From the NCBI GenBank assembly GCA_965660945.1, contig CBFIBS010000011.1:43891-107890 (forward strand): a stretch of 64,000 nucleotides of DNA, in the 5' to 3' direction. Position 1 is the stretch's first letter. Every line of letters starts with the position of its first letter. The notes under the pieces are model-generated. The model ran no database searches. It had not been told where the DNA came from and saw nothing but the letters and a program-made list of their open reading frames with translations. The position numbers and the translations under genes were made by a program. Positions 1 to 8,565 of the stretch are shown here, one piece after another. Source of the stretch: UBA7985 sp002711265. GTDB lineage: Bacteria; Pseudomonadota; Alphaproteobacteria; UBA7985.

Positions 1-1
1 G

Positions 2-187
2 CTGGAACATGCAGACTTCGGCTACGTGCTCGAACTGGGCCGGATTGTGATGGATGGCCCCTGTACCGAGCTGGTGAAGAGCAAGGATGTGCAGGAATTC
101 TATCTCGGCATGGGCGAAAGCAGTGCTGAAACCGCAGAGAGCGGGCGTGAAGACAAGCGCTGGAAGCGGAAAAAGACCTGGCGCTAA
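2..187 (+). CDS. ABC transporter ATP-binding protein, C-terminal end (LivF/LivG type, partial)
   Basis: The window opens inside this gene; only the last 61 codons are present, ending in TAA. The visible part reads LEHADFGYVLELGRIVMDGP, the D-loop-distal strand and tail of the ATPase subunit of branched-chain amino acid (HAAT) transporters, where the segment YVLE.GRIV and a terminal EFYLG motif are typical. The basic tail KRWKRKKTW is the kind seen in family members whose operon also carries an acyl-CoA synthetase. The next gene begins within 80 bp on the same strand and the periplasmic binding protein follows, so this is the end of one transport operon. Which solute is moved cannot be told. 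Confidence 0.8.
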   Translation: MEHADFGYVLELGRIVMDGPCTELVKSKDVQEFYLGMGESSAETAESGREDKRWKRKKTWR

Positions 188-265
188 CCGCTGGTGTGCG
201 CCCTTGGCGCGCGTCCGGTAAGTGCTACGACAGACGCGACGAACACGATGGGAGAAAGACAGACC

Positions 266-2149
266 ATGGACGGCTCAGCCCCCATTTCCCCCGAGCCCCT
301 GCGGCTCCGCTCGCCGGGCGCAAGCTCGGACGGCCCGCTTGAGTTCGACGGCTGCGACACGCTGAGCAAGCTTTTCCTCGCGCGGACCCGCGCGCTGGGT
401 GAAAAGACCGCGCACATGGAAAAGCATCTGGGCATCTGGCACCGCTACAGCTGGAACCACTACCGCGAGACGGTCGCGACGGTGGCCGGCGGGCTTGCCG
501 CCCGGGGGCTGGGCCGGGGCTGCCGGGTCGGCATTCTGTCCGAGAACCGCAAGGAGTGGGTCTACGCCGACATGGCCGGCCAGTGTCTGGGCGGGACTGT
601 CGCCGGCATCTACCAGACCGATGCGCCGACCCAGTGTGAGCACATTATCACCGACGCCGGTCTGCAAGCGCTGTTCGTCGAGAACGACGAGCAACTCGAC
701 AAGTTCCTCGAAATCGAAGCGCGGGTCCCGGATCTGGGTCTGGTCATAGTGTTCGACATGGACGGGCTGGAAGGGCTCGATCACCCCAAAATCATCAGCT
801 GGGACCAGCTGCTGGACGAGGGCCGGGAATTCGTCGCGCGAAACCCCGACCATCTCGCTGAGGCCGTCGCGGGCTCGCAGGCCGATGACGTCTGCCTGCT
901 GGTCTACACCAGCGGCACGACCGGCAAGCCCAAGGGCACAATGATCACCTCGCGCAACATTATCGCGGCCATGCAATATGCCGATGCAGTGTTTGAGCCG
1001 ACCCCGGGCGCGTCGATGATTTCCTACCTGCCGTTGGCGCACATCTACGAGCGCAGCCTCGGCGCCTACCTGCAGATTGCGCACGGGCTCAACGTCTGCT
1101 TCGCCGAGAGCGTGCAGACCGTGTTCGACAACATCCGCGAAGTCTCCCCCGAAATCATGAACGGCGTGCCACGGGTTTGGGAGAAGATTTACAGCTCGGT
1201 CAATCTGCGGATGAAGGATGCAACCCGTCCGGCGCAGGTCATGTTCAGCTGGGCGCTGCGCGCGGGTGAGCGCTGGGCTAATTATGCGCAGGTTAACCAG
1301 CCGGTGCCGCCGCTGATCGCCGCCGAGCGCTGGCTTGCGAACCGGCTCGTGCTGTCTAACGTGCGCACCATGATCGGGCTGAACAGCGTCACCCGCTGTG
1401 TCTCCGGTGCTGCGCCGATTTCGCCGGAGCTGCTGCGCTGGTACTGGGCGCTGGGCGTGCGCATCTACGAAGGCTGGGGCATGAGCGAAACCGTCGCCGC
1501 CGGCATCGTAAACACGCCCACGGGCACCAAGGTCGGCACAATCGGCCGTGCCATCCCCGGCACCAACGTGCGCACCGATCCCGATAGTGGTGAAATCCAG
1601 GTGCAGTCCGACCTGGTCTTTGCCGGGTACATCAACTTGCCCGAAAAGACGGCGGCCGAGTTCACCGGCGATGGCTACTTCCGCACCGGTGACGTTGGCG
1701 AGATCGACGATGAGGGCTACGTCCGCATCACCGGCCGGATCAAGGACATCATCATCACCGAGGGCGGCAAGAACGTTGCCCCGGCCGAGACCGAGAACGA
1801 GCTGAAGTTCTCACCCTACATCACCGACGCCATCGTCATCGGCGACCGGCGCAAGTACCTGACCGCGCTGGTCATGATCGATCAGGAAAACGTGGAGAAA
1901 TACGCGACCGATGCAAAGGTCAGCTTCTCCAACTTTGCCAGCCTCTGCGCCGCCCCCGAAGTGGTGGCGCTGATCGAAGCCGAAGTGGAGAAGGTCAACG
2001 GCAAGTTCGCGCGGGTTGAACAGATCAAGAAGATCCGGCTCATCGATCAGCTGCTCACGGCAGAAGATGAAGAACTCACGCCGACGCTGAAGCTAAAGCG
2101 GCAGACGGTGGAAAAGAAGTACGCTGCGCTGATCGAAGACATGTACTAA
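266..2149 (+). CDS. AMP-binding long-chain acyl-CoA synthetase
   Basis: An adenylate-forming enzyme that activates a carboxylic acid to its acyl-AMP and then acyl-CoA. The P-loop-like motif YTSGTTGKPKG lies near residue 213, EGWGMSET (motif A5) near 400, and TGDVGEIDDEGY followed by GRIKDIIITEGGKN (motif A8, hinge and catalytic loop) near 475-500. About 627 residues, the usual size of the long-chain group. I chose ATG 266 because GGGAGA sits about 10 bases upstream; ATG 248 or GTG 194 would add 6 or 24 residues. It lies between an ABC ATPase tail and a binding protein, an arrangement common in alphaproteobacterial HAAT operons, and may activate an aromatic or fatty acid that the transporter imports; the substrate is inference. 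Confidence 0.9.
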   Translation: MDGSAPISPEPLRLRSPGASSDGPLEFDGCDTLSKLFLARTRALGEKTAHMEKHLGIWHRYSWNHYRETVATVAGGLAARGLGRGCRVGILSENRKEWVYADMAGQCLGGTVAGIYQTDAPTQCEHIITDAGLQALFVENDEQLDKFLEIEARVPDLGLVIVFDMDGLEGLDHPKIISWDQLLDEGREFVARNPDHLAEAVAGSQADDVCLLVYTSGTTGKPKGTMITSRNIIAAMQYADAVFEPTPGASMISYLPLAHIYERSLGAYLQIAHGLNVCFAESVQTVFDNIREVSPEIMNGVPRVWEKIYSSVNLRMKDATRPAQVMFSWALRAGERWANYAQVNQPVPPLIAAERWLANRLVLSNVRTMIGLNSVTRCVSGAAPISPELLRWYWALGVRIYEGWGMSETVAAGIVNTPTGTKVGTIGRAIPGTNVRTDPDSGEIQVQSDLVFAGYINLPEKTAAEFTGDGYFRTGDVGEIDDEGYVRITGRIKDIIITEGGKNVAPAETENELKFSPYITDAIVIGDRRKYLTALVMIDQENVEKYATDAKVSFSNFASLCAAPEVVALIEAEVEKVNGKFARVEQIKKIRLIDQLLTAEDEELTPTLKLKRQTVEKKYAALIEDMY

Positions 2150-2243
2150 ATCGGCGGAATGTCGTAATTGAAACCTATGGCCGCGATCTGGGACGTATGT
2201 GGTCCGCGGCACTCACGCGTTGCAGGATTTGGGAGGAATAATC

Positions 2244-3446
2244 ATGAAGCGCATTTTGACGGCAGCTACGGCTGCACTCGCCGGCCTGGCCTTTGCGGCC
2301 TCGGCTCACGCTCAGCAGGGGGTCACCGACGACACCATTCTGCTGGGTTCACACACCCCACTGTCCGGTCCGCTGCAGCCTTGGGGCGCAGGTTCGACCG
2401 GTGCGGCGAAGATCTACTTCGCTGGCGTGAATGCTCAGGGCGGTATCCATGGCCGTCAGATCGAGCTGCTGGTTGAAGACAGCTCCTACCTCGTGCCAAA
2501 GGCGACGGAAGCCGGTCGTAAGCTGGTCGTTGACGACGGTATCTTCGCGATGCTGCTCGCGCTGGGTACCCCGCACAACAACGCGGTGCTGCCGATTCAG
2601 GGCGAATTCAACGTTCCGAACCTGCTGCCCATGACCGCTGCACGCTCCATGTCCGGCACCGCCGGTGACGGCATGCCAGAGCGTTTCGGCGCCCTTTCCA
2701 GCTACTACGATCAGGTTGAAGCGGCAGTTGGTCACTTCGCTGCCGGTGGTGCGAACATGCCTTGTGTCCTCTACCTCGACACCGACTTCGGTTACGAGAT
2801 CCTTGAGGGCGTTGAGTCCGGTGCCGCTATGGCCGGCGTTGAAGTTGCCGCAACCGCAGCGCACCAGCCTGGCGATTCCGACTACGTCGGTACTCTGACC
2901 AAGCTCGCTGGCGCAGGCTGTAACGCCGTTTTTCTCGGCGTGAACTTCCCTGAAGCCATCAGCATCAAAGCGACCTCAGCTGCCATGGGCCTGCCCATGC
3001 CGATCGTCGGTTCGACCGCGATCTTCGAAGAAGCGGTCATCCTGCTCGGTGCACAGGCTGGCGTACTTGAGGCACTCGAAGGCCTGTACGCTGCTGGTTC
3101 GTGGATCGGCATGAACGATGCCAAGAACCCTGACCTCAACCCACTGCACGCAGAGGCTGCCAAGTTCGAGGCAACCTTCCTGCAGGTGACCGGCGCGCCG
3201 CTGGTGACCGGTGCTGCGCTGCTGGGTCACAACGCTGCGATGATCACTGCTGCTGCGCTGCAGGCCGCTGGCCCGGATCTCACCCCTGAGAGCCTGACCG
3301 CTGCCATGGAGAGCATCGAAGTGCCAAACATCTTCACCGGTGACACCATGAGCTTCGGTGAAGGCGGTCGTACCGGTTCCTCTGCCGTTTACCTGAGCCA
3401 GATTCAGGGCGGTCAGTGGAGCTTCGTCGAGAAGCTGCGCGACTAA
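2244..3446 (+). CDS. Periplasmic substrate-binding protein of a branched-chain amino acid-type ABC transporter
   Basis: A 400-residue exported solute-binding protein of the Peripla_BP_6 (LivJ-like) family. Residues 1-22 are a clear Sec signal peptide ending in SAHA before QQGVTDD. The mature start (TDDTILLGSHTPLSGPLQPWG) is the first strand and ligand loop of the family, and HNNAVLPI.. and DFGYEILEG are later conserved segments. ATG 2244 has a strong ribosome site (GGGAGGA, 2231-2237). Codons are strongly biased to GGT, GCT, CGT and GTT compared with neighbouring genes, suggesting very high expression, as is usual for binding proteins of oligotrophic marine bacteria. It ends the transport operon and is followed by a terminator. 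Ligand unknown: amino acids, amides and aromatic acids are all possible. Confidence 0.92.
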   Translation: MKRILTAATAALAGLAFAASAHAQQGVTDDTILLGSHTPLSGPLQPWGAGSTGAAKIYFAGVNAQGGIHGRQIELLVEDSSYLVPKATEAGRKLVVDDGIFAMLLALGTPHNNAVLPIQGEFNVPNLLPMTAARSMSGTAGDGMPERFGALSSYYDQVEAAVGHFAAGGANMPCVLYLDTDFGYEILEGVESGAAMAGVEVAATAAHQPGDSDYVGTLTKLAGAGCNAVFLGVNFPEAISIKATSAAMGLPMPIVGSTAIFEEAVILLGAQAGVLEALEGLYAAGSWIGMNDAKNPDLNPLHAEAAKFEATFLQVTGAPLVTGAALLGHNAAMITAAALQAAGPDLTPESLTAAMESIEVPNIFTGDTMSFGEGGRTGSSAVYLSQIQGGQWSFVEKLRD

Positions 3447-3525
3447 GATTTGTCCGTGCCCCGGCCGGCCCTGCTCCTGACGGCAGGCCGGATCGGGTGC
3501 CCGGGACAAACCAAAGCGTTTGAAG

Positions 3526-3560
3526 TGCGTGGGACCATGCCGGTTCCACGCATTTTTTTT
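3526..3560 (+). terminator. Rho-independent terminator after the binding protein gene
   Basis: An 11-base stem (TGCGTGGGACC / GGTTCCACGCA, one G-T pair) with a 5-base loop is followed by eight T. It closes the transport operon, about 80 bp after its last stop codon. Confidence 0.85.
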
Positions 3561-3600
3561 GCGCTGAAAGAGGGCGAGGGTTGGTGGGGTGAGGTGCGCC

Positions 3601-4647
3601 TCAGGCGACCTGCGCGCGCAGCAGGCGCTGCAGGTGCAGGATGGTCGGCCCATGCTCTCGCTCGGATCCGGACTCCGGCTTGCCGTGACCGGTGATCACC
3701 AGCTGGGAAATCTGCCGCTGCTCCATCAGCGCTAGTGCCGCGGCGGCGCTCTGCCCGGCATCCAGGGTCAGCGGGTCGCGGGTCATGATGTCTCGCGCCG
3801 ACACAGCGGCCTCGCCTGCGCGCGGCGGATCGCGCAGCAGCGCGCGGCGCAGGTCGCCGTCGGTGATCAGCCCAGTGACAGCGGCGGCTCCGGTGTCGGG
3901 GCCGGTGTCAGGATCAGTCACCAACGCACAGCCCAGACCGCCCCGCGTGATCGCTTCGGCAATCTCGCGCAGGCTGGCCTCAAGGGCCACCTGCGGCGCC
4001 GGGGGCAGGCCGTCGAGCAGGTCGCCGACCCGGGCCAGCGCTGCGCCAAGGCGACCTGAAGGGTGCAGGCGGGAGAAATCATCGGCGCTGAACCCGCGCC
4101 CGTGCCATAGCGCGGCGGCGAGGGCATCGCCCAGTGCCAGCATCATTAGCGCGGATGTTGTGGGGGCAGGGATGGCCGGGTCGGCTTCGGCGACCGGCGG
4201 CAGCCGCAGCAGGCATCCAGCGGCCTGCGCCAGATCGGAGCCCGCGTCGCTGGTAACCGCAATCAGTGGCAGGCCCCGGCGCTGGATGAATTGCAGCACC
4301 GGCAGCAGTTCCCGCGACTGGCCCGAGTTGGACAGGATCAGCACCACGTCGCCTGAGCCGATGATGCCCAGATCGCCGTGCCCGGCTTCGGCGGCGTGTA
4401 GGAAGAACGACGGCGTGCCAGTGCTGGCGAAGGTCGAGGAAACCTTGCGCGCGACGTGTCCGGATTTGCCGACCCCGCAGATGATCAGCCGCCCCGCGGC
4501 GCCGCCGATCAGCGCCACAGCTTCAGCAAAGGCGGGGTCGAGGCTGTCGGCCAGCGCGTCCAGCCCGGCGCGTTCGGCGCGGATGACCCGACGCCCGGTC
4601 TCAAGCGCTGCGGCAGCGGACCTGGTTTCAGCCTGCTCAGAGGCCAT
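3601..4647 (-). CDS. kdsD: Arabinose-5-phosphate isomerase, KdsD/KpsF/GutQ family
   Basis: Converts ribulose 5-phosphate to arabinose 5-phosphate, the first committed step of KDO synthesis. 348 residues: an N-terminal SIS domain (GVGKSGHVARK near residue 60, then HAAEAGHGDLG and ILSNSGQSREL) and two C-terminal CBS domains with LITDGDLRR and ARDIMTRDP. The family usually has about 325 residues; an extra DPDTGPDTGAAAVTG stretch in the first CBS domain comes from a short duplication in the DNA (plus-strand 3880-3915). The ATG at 4647 overlaps the end of kdsB by 11 bases, so translation is probably coupled. It is the last gene of a kdsA-kdsB-kdsD operon. Whether the KDO goes to lipopolysaccharide or a capsule is not shown. 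Confidence 0.9.
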   Translation of the reverse strand: MASEQAETRSAAAALETGRRVIRAERAGLDALADSLDPAFAEAVALIGGAAGRLIICGVGKSGHVARKVSSTFASTGTPSFFLHAAEAGHGDLGIIGSGDVVLILSNSGQSRELLPVLQFIQRRGLPLIAVTSDAGSDLAQAAGCLLRLPPVAEADPAIPAPTTSALMMLALGDALAAALWHGRGFSADDFSRLHPSGRLGAALARVGDLLDGLPPAPQVALEASLREIAEAITRGGLGCALVTDPDTGPDTGAAAVTGLITDGDLRRALLRDPPRAGEAAVSARDIMTRDPLTLDAGQSAAAALALMEQRQISQLVITGHGKPESGSEREHGPTILHLQRLLRAQVA

Positions 4648-5428
4648 TGGGGTCACCCTTTTCCGACAGCAATGCCTCGATCCGTGCGATGTCTTCGGGG
4701 TTGTTGACCTCCCAGAACGGAAAGCCGCGGCTCTCCACCGGGACGCAGCACACGGGCAGGTCGTTTTCGAGGAAGCGCAGCTGTTCGAGGCCTTCGGTGG
4801 TCTCCAGCGGCCCTTGGGGGAGGCGGGCGTAGTCGGCCAGCGCTGCGGGGCGGAAGGCGTAGAGGCCGACATGGTGCCAGACGTCCATGCCCTCGGCCCG
4901 GCCGTCGAAGGGCAGGACTTCCTTGGAGAAATACAGGGCGCGGCCGCTGGCGCTGATCACGGCCGTGGTGCCGCCGACCTGCCCACGCGCGCGGTCGGCG
5001 CGGAAGTGGGCGAGGGTCTCGGGCGTGCAGCGCACCACCGGGGTAGCGACGGAGACCGCCGGGTCGTCGAAGGCGGCGATGATGTTCTCGACCACCCAGG
5101 CGGGGGTCAGGGGCGCATCACCCTGCAGGTTGATGACCACGTCAGCCTGCAGGCCCTCGGCGGTCAGGGCGGCGTAGGCCTGAGCCACGCGCTCGGTGCC
5201 GTTGCGGCAGGCGGGGTCGGTCATCAGCGACCGGACCCCGGCGGTTCTGGCTGCTTCGGCGATCAGCGCGTCGTCGGTGGCAACGTAGACGGCCTCGACC
5301 CCGGCGACGGCGCAGGCGGCCTGCACGGTGTAGGCGACCACCGGGCGACCGGCGAGCGGCGCCAGCATCTTGCCCGGGAAGCGGCTGGCCTGCATCCGCG
5401 CCGGGACGATGATCACCGCCTTTACCAC
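4637..5428 (-). CDS. kdsB: 3-deoxy-manno-octulosonate cytidylyltransferase
   Basis: Activates KDO with CTP to CMP-KDO for transfer onto lipid A or capsule. 263 residues, the normal length. The nucleotide-binding N-terminus IIVPARMQASRFPGKML is diagnostic, followed by VYVATDD, NGTERVAQA and INLQGDAPL (family consensus NLQGDEP, with A for E here). The start is taken as GTG at 5428, which overlaps the end of kdsA (stop at 5422-5424) by seven bases; a longer frame upstream is only a shadow of kdsA. The end overlaps kdsD. It acts in the cytoplasm between KdsA and the KDO transferase, which is not in the window. Confidence 0.9.
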   Translation of the reverse strand: MVKAVIIVPARMQASRFPGKMLAPLAGRPVVAYTVQAACAVAGVEAVYVATDDALIAEAARTAGVRSLMTDPACRNGTERVAQAYAALTAEGLQADVVINLQGDAPLTPAWVVENIIAAFDDPAVSVATPVVRCTPETLAHFRADRARGQVGGTTAVISASGRALYFSKEVLPFDGRAEGMDVWHHVGLYAFRPAALADYARLPQGPLETTEGLEQLRFLENDLPVCCVPVESRGFPFWEVNNPEDIARIEALLSEKGDPNGL

Positions 5429-6270
5429 GTGCTCAAGTCCAGACGATCCGCTGGCCGCGCCCGGGCGACGGCGTCGATGGCCAGCAGGTCTTCGAGCAGC
5501 GCTGGCATATGCGCCAGCGGCACCATGTTCGGGCCGTCGGACAGCGCGGCATCGGGGTCGGGGTGGGTCTCGATGAACAGGCCGTCGACACCGACCGCCA
5601 CCGCCGCGCGGGCGAGGGTGGGGACGAACTCCCGCTGCCCGCCGGAGCGTCCGCCCTGTCCACCGGGCTGCTGCACGGAATGGGTGGCGTCGAAGGTCAC
5701 GGGGTAGCCCAGCGCCCGCATGGTCGGCAGGCCGCGAAAGTCGCTGACCAGCGTGTTGTAGCCAAAGCTGGTGCCGCGGTCGCACAGGATCAGGCGCTGG
5801 TTGCCGGCGTTCGCGCACTTGGCCGCGACGTGCGCCATGTCCCAGGGCGCGAGAAACTGCCCCTTCTTGATATGCAGGGCGCGGCCGGTGCGGGCGGCGG
5901 CTTCGAGCAGGTCGGTCTGGCGGCACAGGAAGGCCGGGATCTGCAGGACATCCACGACCTCGGCAACGGGCGCGCAGTGCTCGGGCAGGTGCACGTCGGT
6001 GAGGACCGGGCGCCCGGTCTTGCGGCGGATGTCGTCGAAGGCGCGCAGGGTTGCGTCCAGGCCCATGCCGCGCGGAGCATCAGCACTGGTGCGGTTGGCC
6101 TTGTCAAAGGAGGCTTTGAAGATCAGTGGCAGGTCGAGACCAGTGGCGATCTGGTCCAGTGTGTCGGCGATTGCTGCCATAGCCTCTGGCGATTCCGCCT
6201 GACAGGGTCCGGCGATCAGCACCAGCGGCTGGCCGCCGCCGATGGCAAAGTGGCCGAGGTCGACGCTCAT
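5422..6270 (-). CDS. kdsA: 3-deoxy-8-phosphooctulonate synthase
   Basis: Condenses phosphoenolpyruvate with arabinose 5-phosphate to KDO 8-phosphate. 282 residues. Family landmarks are LIAGPCQAES near residue 20, KASFDKANRTS near 52, LTDVH, LQIPAFLCRQTDL, KKGQFLAPWDM, RGTSFGYNTLVSDFR and FDATHSVQQPGG near 200. First gene of the minus-strand KDO operon, with kdsB starting inside its last codons. ATG 6270 is 16 bases from the stop of the next gene upstream (6286), so that small gene may be cotranscribed. KdsP phosphatase is not in the window. Confidence 0.95.
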   Translation of the reverse strand: MSVDLGHFAIGGGQPLVLIAGPCQAESPEAMAAIADTLDQIATGLDLPLIFKASFDKANRTSADAPRGMGLDATLRAFDDIRRKTGRPVLTDVHLPEHCAPVAEVVDVLQIPAFLCRQTDLLEAAARTGRALHIKKGQFLAPWDMAHVAAKCANAGNQRLILCDRGTSFGYNTLVSDFRGLPTMRALGYPVTFDATHSVQQPGGQGGRSGGQREFVPTLARAAVAVGVDGLFIETHPDPDAALSDGPNMVPLAHMPALLEDLLAIDAVARARPADRLDLSTW

Positions 6271-6285
6271 GGCCTGGCCGGACGG

Positions 6286-6726
6286 TCAGTTGATGGTTGC
6301 ATCGTCGGGGGTACTCCCCTCGCGCAGCTGGTGCAGGCCCTCGCCGTTGAAGTGGATCACCACGGCGGTGAAGCGCCGGAAGCTGTCCATGATTTCCTCA
6401 ATGCTGAGGCGGTGCACCGGCAGGCTGTTGGTCAGCAGCACCGAGCCGTCGGAGGGGTTGATGCTGAAGCTCGGCAGGCCCGGACCCCCCGTGCGGAAGT
6501 TCTCCAGCAGCAGCTGACAGGCGGTTTCCTTGCTCAGCTCATCAATCGTCAGCGGGATTTCAGCGAGGAAATCGAGGCAATCACTGCGCACGCTCTGCCC
6601 GAAGGCGACGACGACGTTCTTGCCGATATTGATGCGTGCAAGCCCGGTTTCATCGAATTGCAGGCCTTCTGCACCGAGCTCTTTGGCGATGGCGGCAAGG
6701 GCGTGTGCAGGGGATGGGTAGCTCAT
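6286..6726 (-). CDS. CesT-like (type III secretion chaperone fold) protein
   Basis: A 146-residue acidic cytoplasmic protein. Its pattern matches the CesT/Tir chaperone family as I know it: an amphipathic start (ALAAIAKELG), a first strand FDETGLARINIG, a second strand, LAEIPLT in the middle, then CQLLLENF followed by the strand SFSINPSDGSVLLTNSLPV, and a final helix EEIMDSFRRFTAVV. Class I chaperones of this fold are 120-150 residues. No secretion genes lie in the window, so a role in secretion is not supported; CesT-like proteins also occur as orphans in non-pathogens. It lies just upstream of kdsA on the same strand and may share its promoter. Assignment is by fold pattern only. Confidence 0.6.
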   Translation of the reverse strand: MSYPSPAHALAAIAKELGAEGLQFDETGLARINIGKNVVVAFGQSVRSDCLDFLAEIPLTIDELSKETACQLLLENFRTGGPGLPSFSINPSDGSVLLTNSLPVHRLSIEEIMDSFRRFTAVVIHFNGEGLHQLREGSTPDDATIN

Positions 6727-6891
6727 TCGGGTCTCCGGTGCTCTGTAGCGGTGCTTCAATTCCTGTGGCTTTGGCGCTTGCGTCGCACATTCTGCGGACG
6801 CATGCAACGCCCGGTGGCGGGCTCAACCGCTGCTGGGTGCAGCGCACCGCTGGCGCTTGCCGACTGGGGAAGGAAGCCCCATCTGCAGGCC

Positions 6892-7518
6892 ATGGCGCGA
6901 AGACCCTTTGCATTCCGACCCTTCGAGTTTCTGATCCTCGCCGGCCTGGGGCTGGCGGCGGTTTATGGGCTCGTGAGCTGGACGCAGCAGCGCAGCCAGT
7001 GTCAGGCCCCGCCGGGTAGTCTGTTGATAGCTGTGCCAGATGGCAGCGATGTGGCGTATCTCCGCGGCACGATGATGGGGGAGGCGAACTGCAAACTGCG
7101 CCGACTGGCGCGCGCCTATCCCGGCGTGCGCACGCTGGTGCTGACCGATATCCCCGGCACATTCGATCTTGTGGACACCCAGGCAGCGACCCGCTTCCTG
7201 CGCGCTCAGGGCTGGAACACGCTGGTTCCCGGCAACGGCCGCATCGCCTCGGGCGGGGTCATGCTGTTTCTCGGCGGGGTCGGGCGCACCGTAGAGCCGG
7301 GCGGGCAGGTCGGGGTTCACGCCTGGTCCCAGACGTGGCAGGGCGCGGTCTATTCCTCCCCCAGCGACATCCCCGCGCGGCTCGAGCGGGTCTACCGCGA
7401 CATCTATCGCGATCTGGGGGTCGATCCGGGCTTCTACGACTTTCAGGTCAAGGCGGCCCCAGCCGAGGATATCTACTGGATGAGCCGCGCCGAGATGCGT
7501 CGCTGGGGCCTGATCTGA
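6892..7518 (+). CDS. Membrane-anchored ClpP/crotonase-fold protein (COG3904-like)
   Basis: 208 residues: a cytoplasmic start, one membrane helix at about residues 11-30, and an extracytoplasmic domain. Segments LLIAVPDGSDVAYLRGTM, TLVLTDIPGTFDLVDTQ and RIASGGVMLFLGG resemble the strands of ClpP-like hydrolases of the predicted periplasmic COG3904 type. A serine (about S120, in IASGG) and a histidine (about H143, in VGVHAW) fall where the ClpP catalytic Ser and His lie, so activity is possible. The start is uncertain: ATG 6892 has only a weak ribosome site and ATG 6802 would add 30 residues. It ends ten bases from a convergent transporter gene. Substrate unknown. Confidence 0.6.
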   Translation: MARRPFAFRPFEFLILAGLGLAAVYGLVSWTQQRSQCQAPPGSLLIAVPDGSDVAYLRGTMMGEANCKLRRLARAYPGVRTLVLTDIPGTFDLVDTQAATRFLRAQGWNTLVPGNGRIASGGVMLFLGGVGRTVEPGGQVGVHAWSQTWQGAVYSSPSDIPARLERVYRDIYRDLGVDPGFYDFQVKAAPAEDIYWMSRAEMRRWGLI

Positions 7519-7531
7519 TCTGATCTGATCA
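7511..7531. repeat. Tandem TGATC repeat at a convergent gene junction
   Basis: Four copies of the pentamer TGATC run through the stop codon of the plus-strand gene and fill the ten-base gap to the convergent transporter gene. GATC within it is also a Dam/CcrM-unrelated methylation-type tetranucleotide, but no function is claimed. Confidence 0.8.
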
Positions 7532-8434
7532 GCTGCGCCCGAGCCTGCTCGCGCGCGCTTCCCGCCAGAACACGAACAGGCCGCTGGCGATGACGATGCT
7601 CGCCCCGACCAGCGTCAGCGGGTCGATGTTTCCGCCGAAAAACAGGGTCTGGAAGATGATCATCCAGATGATCGAGAAGAAGAAGAACGGCGCCACCCGC
7701 ACCGGCCCGGCGTAGTGCATGGCCAGCACGTTGAAGACGTGCCCGCCGGTCCCGAATATCCCGCCGACGAGGATCAGCAGCGCCCAGCCGGCGTTGTTAC
7801 CCGGGCCGACAAGCTGTCCGTCGACGAAGAAGATCACCGGCGTCAGCGCAATGGCCCCGACGGCGGTGGTGTAGAACACGGCCGAACCCGCACTGTCGTG
7901 TCCGGCGAGCTGCCGGGTGGAAAGCTGCATCAGCGCAAAGAAGGTCGCCGCGCCGACCGAGCACAGCATCCACGGCGAGAAGCCGTCGCCCCAGGGCTGC
8001 ATGATCACCCCGATCCCGCAGAAGCCGACCAGAATTGCCATCCAGCGCATGCGCCCGACCCGCTCGCCGAGAACGAATTGGGACAGCGCCGCGATGATCA
8101 GTGGCGCGGCGAAGAAAATGGAGATGGTGGTGGTGACCGGCAGGTGACCCAGCGCGGTAAAGTTGCAGACCGTCGTACCCGCCATGCAGAACGAGCGCCA
8201 GAACTGTCCCAAGGGCCGATTGACCCGCCAGATATCCCAGCGGCGCTCCATCAGCGCGCCAAGAAAGTACGACGTGACCAGACCTGCGCTCAGGCGCACC
8301 CAGACCACCAGCAGCGGCGGCATGCCGCGCAGGTCGACGAGGTATTTCGCGGATGCATCCAGACCCGACCAGAAAATGGTGGCCGTGATCATGAATCCCA
8401 TCCCGACGAGAAAGTTTTGGGCGGGTACAGCCAT
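7529..8434 (-). CDS. EamA/DMT-family transporter
   Basis: A 301-residue inner-membrane protein with about ten predicted helices in two EamA repeats, for example FLVGMGFMITATIFWSGLDA at the start and WALLILVGGIFGTGGHVFNV in the second half. The drug/metabolite transporter superfamily covers exporters of amino acids, nucleosides and other metabolites; nothing here tells the substrate. The chosen ATG 8434 (MAVPAQNF) has GGAAAA nine bases upstream; starts up to 8533 would add a non-conserved 33-residue head. It is divergent from the dimethylglycine dehydrogenase-like gene at 8566, so the two could share a control region. Confidence 0.8.
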   Translation of the reverse strand: MAVPAQNFLVGMGFMITATIFWSGLDASAKYLVDLRGMPPLLVVWVRLSAGLVTSYFLGALMERRWDIWRVNRPLGQFWRSFCMAGTTVCNFTALGHLPVTTTISIFFAAPLIIAALSQFVLGERVGRMRWMAILVGFCGIGVIMQPWGDGFSPWMLCSVGAATFFALMQLSTRQLAGHDSAGSAVFYTTAVGAIALTPVIFFVDGQLVGPGNNAGWALLILVGGIFGTGGHVFNVLAMHYAGPVRVAPFFFFSIIWMIIFQTLFFGGNIDPLTLVGASIVIASGLFVFWREARASRLGRS

Positions 8435-8565
8435 CGATATTTTCCGGGTCAGAGCAGACGGCGCAGTCTGAAAGAACAGCGACGCAAAGCCTCTGGGCGA
8501 AGGGGTCCAACCGGTGTTAAGGACCATAGCCAATCACTCGTGTCACTCAAAAAGGTGAAATTGCC

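Noticed and set aside
3692..5707. A 671-codon plus-strand frame over kdsD, kdsB and kdsA
   Set aside because: The minus-strand KDO genes have clear catalytic motifs and overlapping stops and starts; this frame is their shadow.
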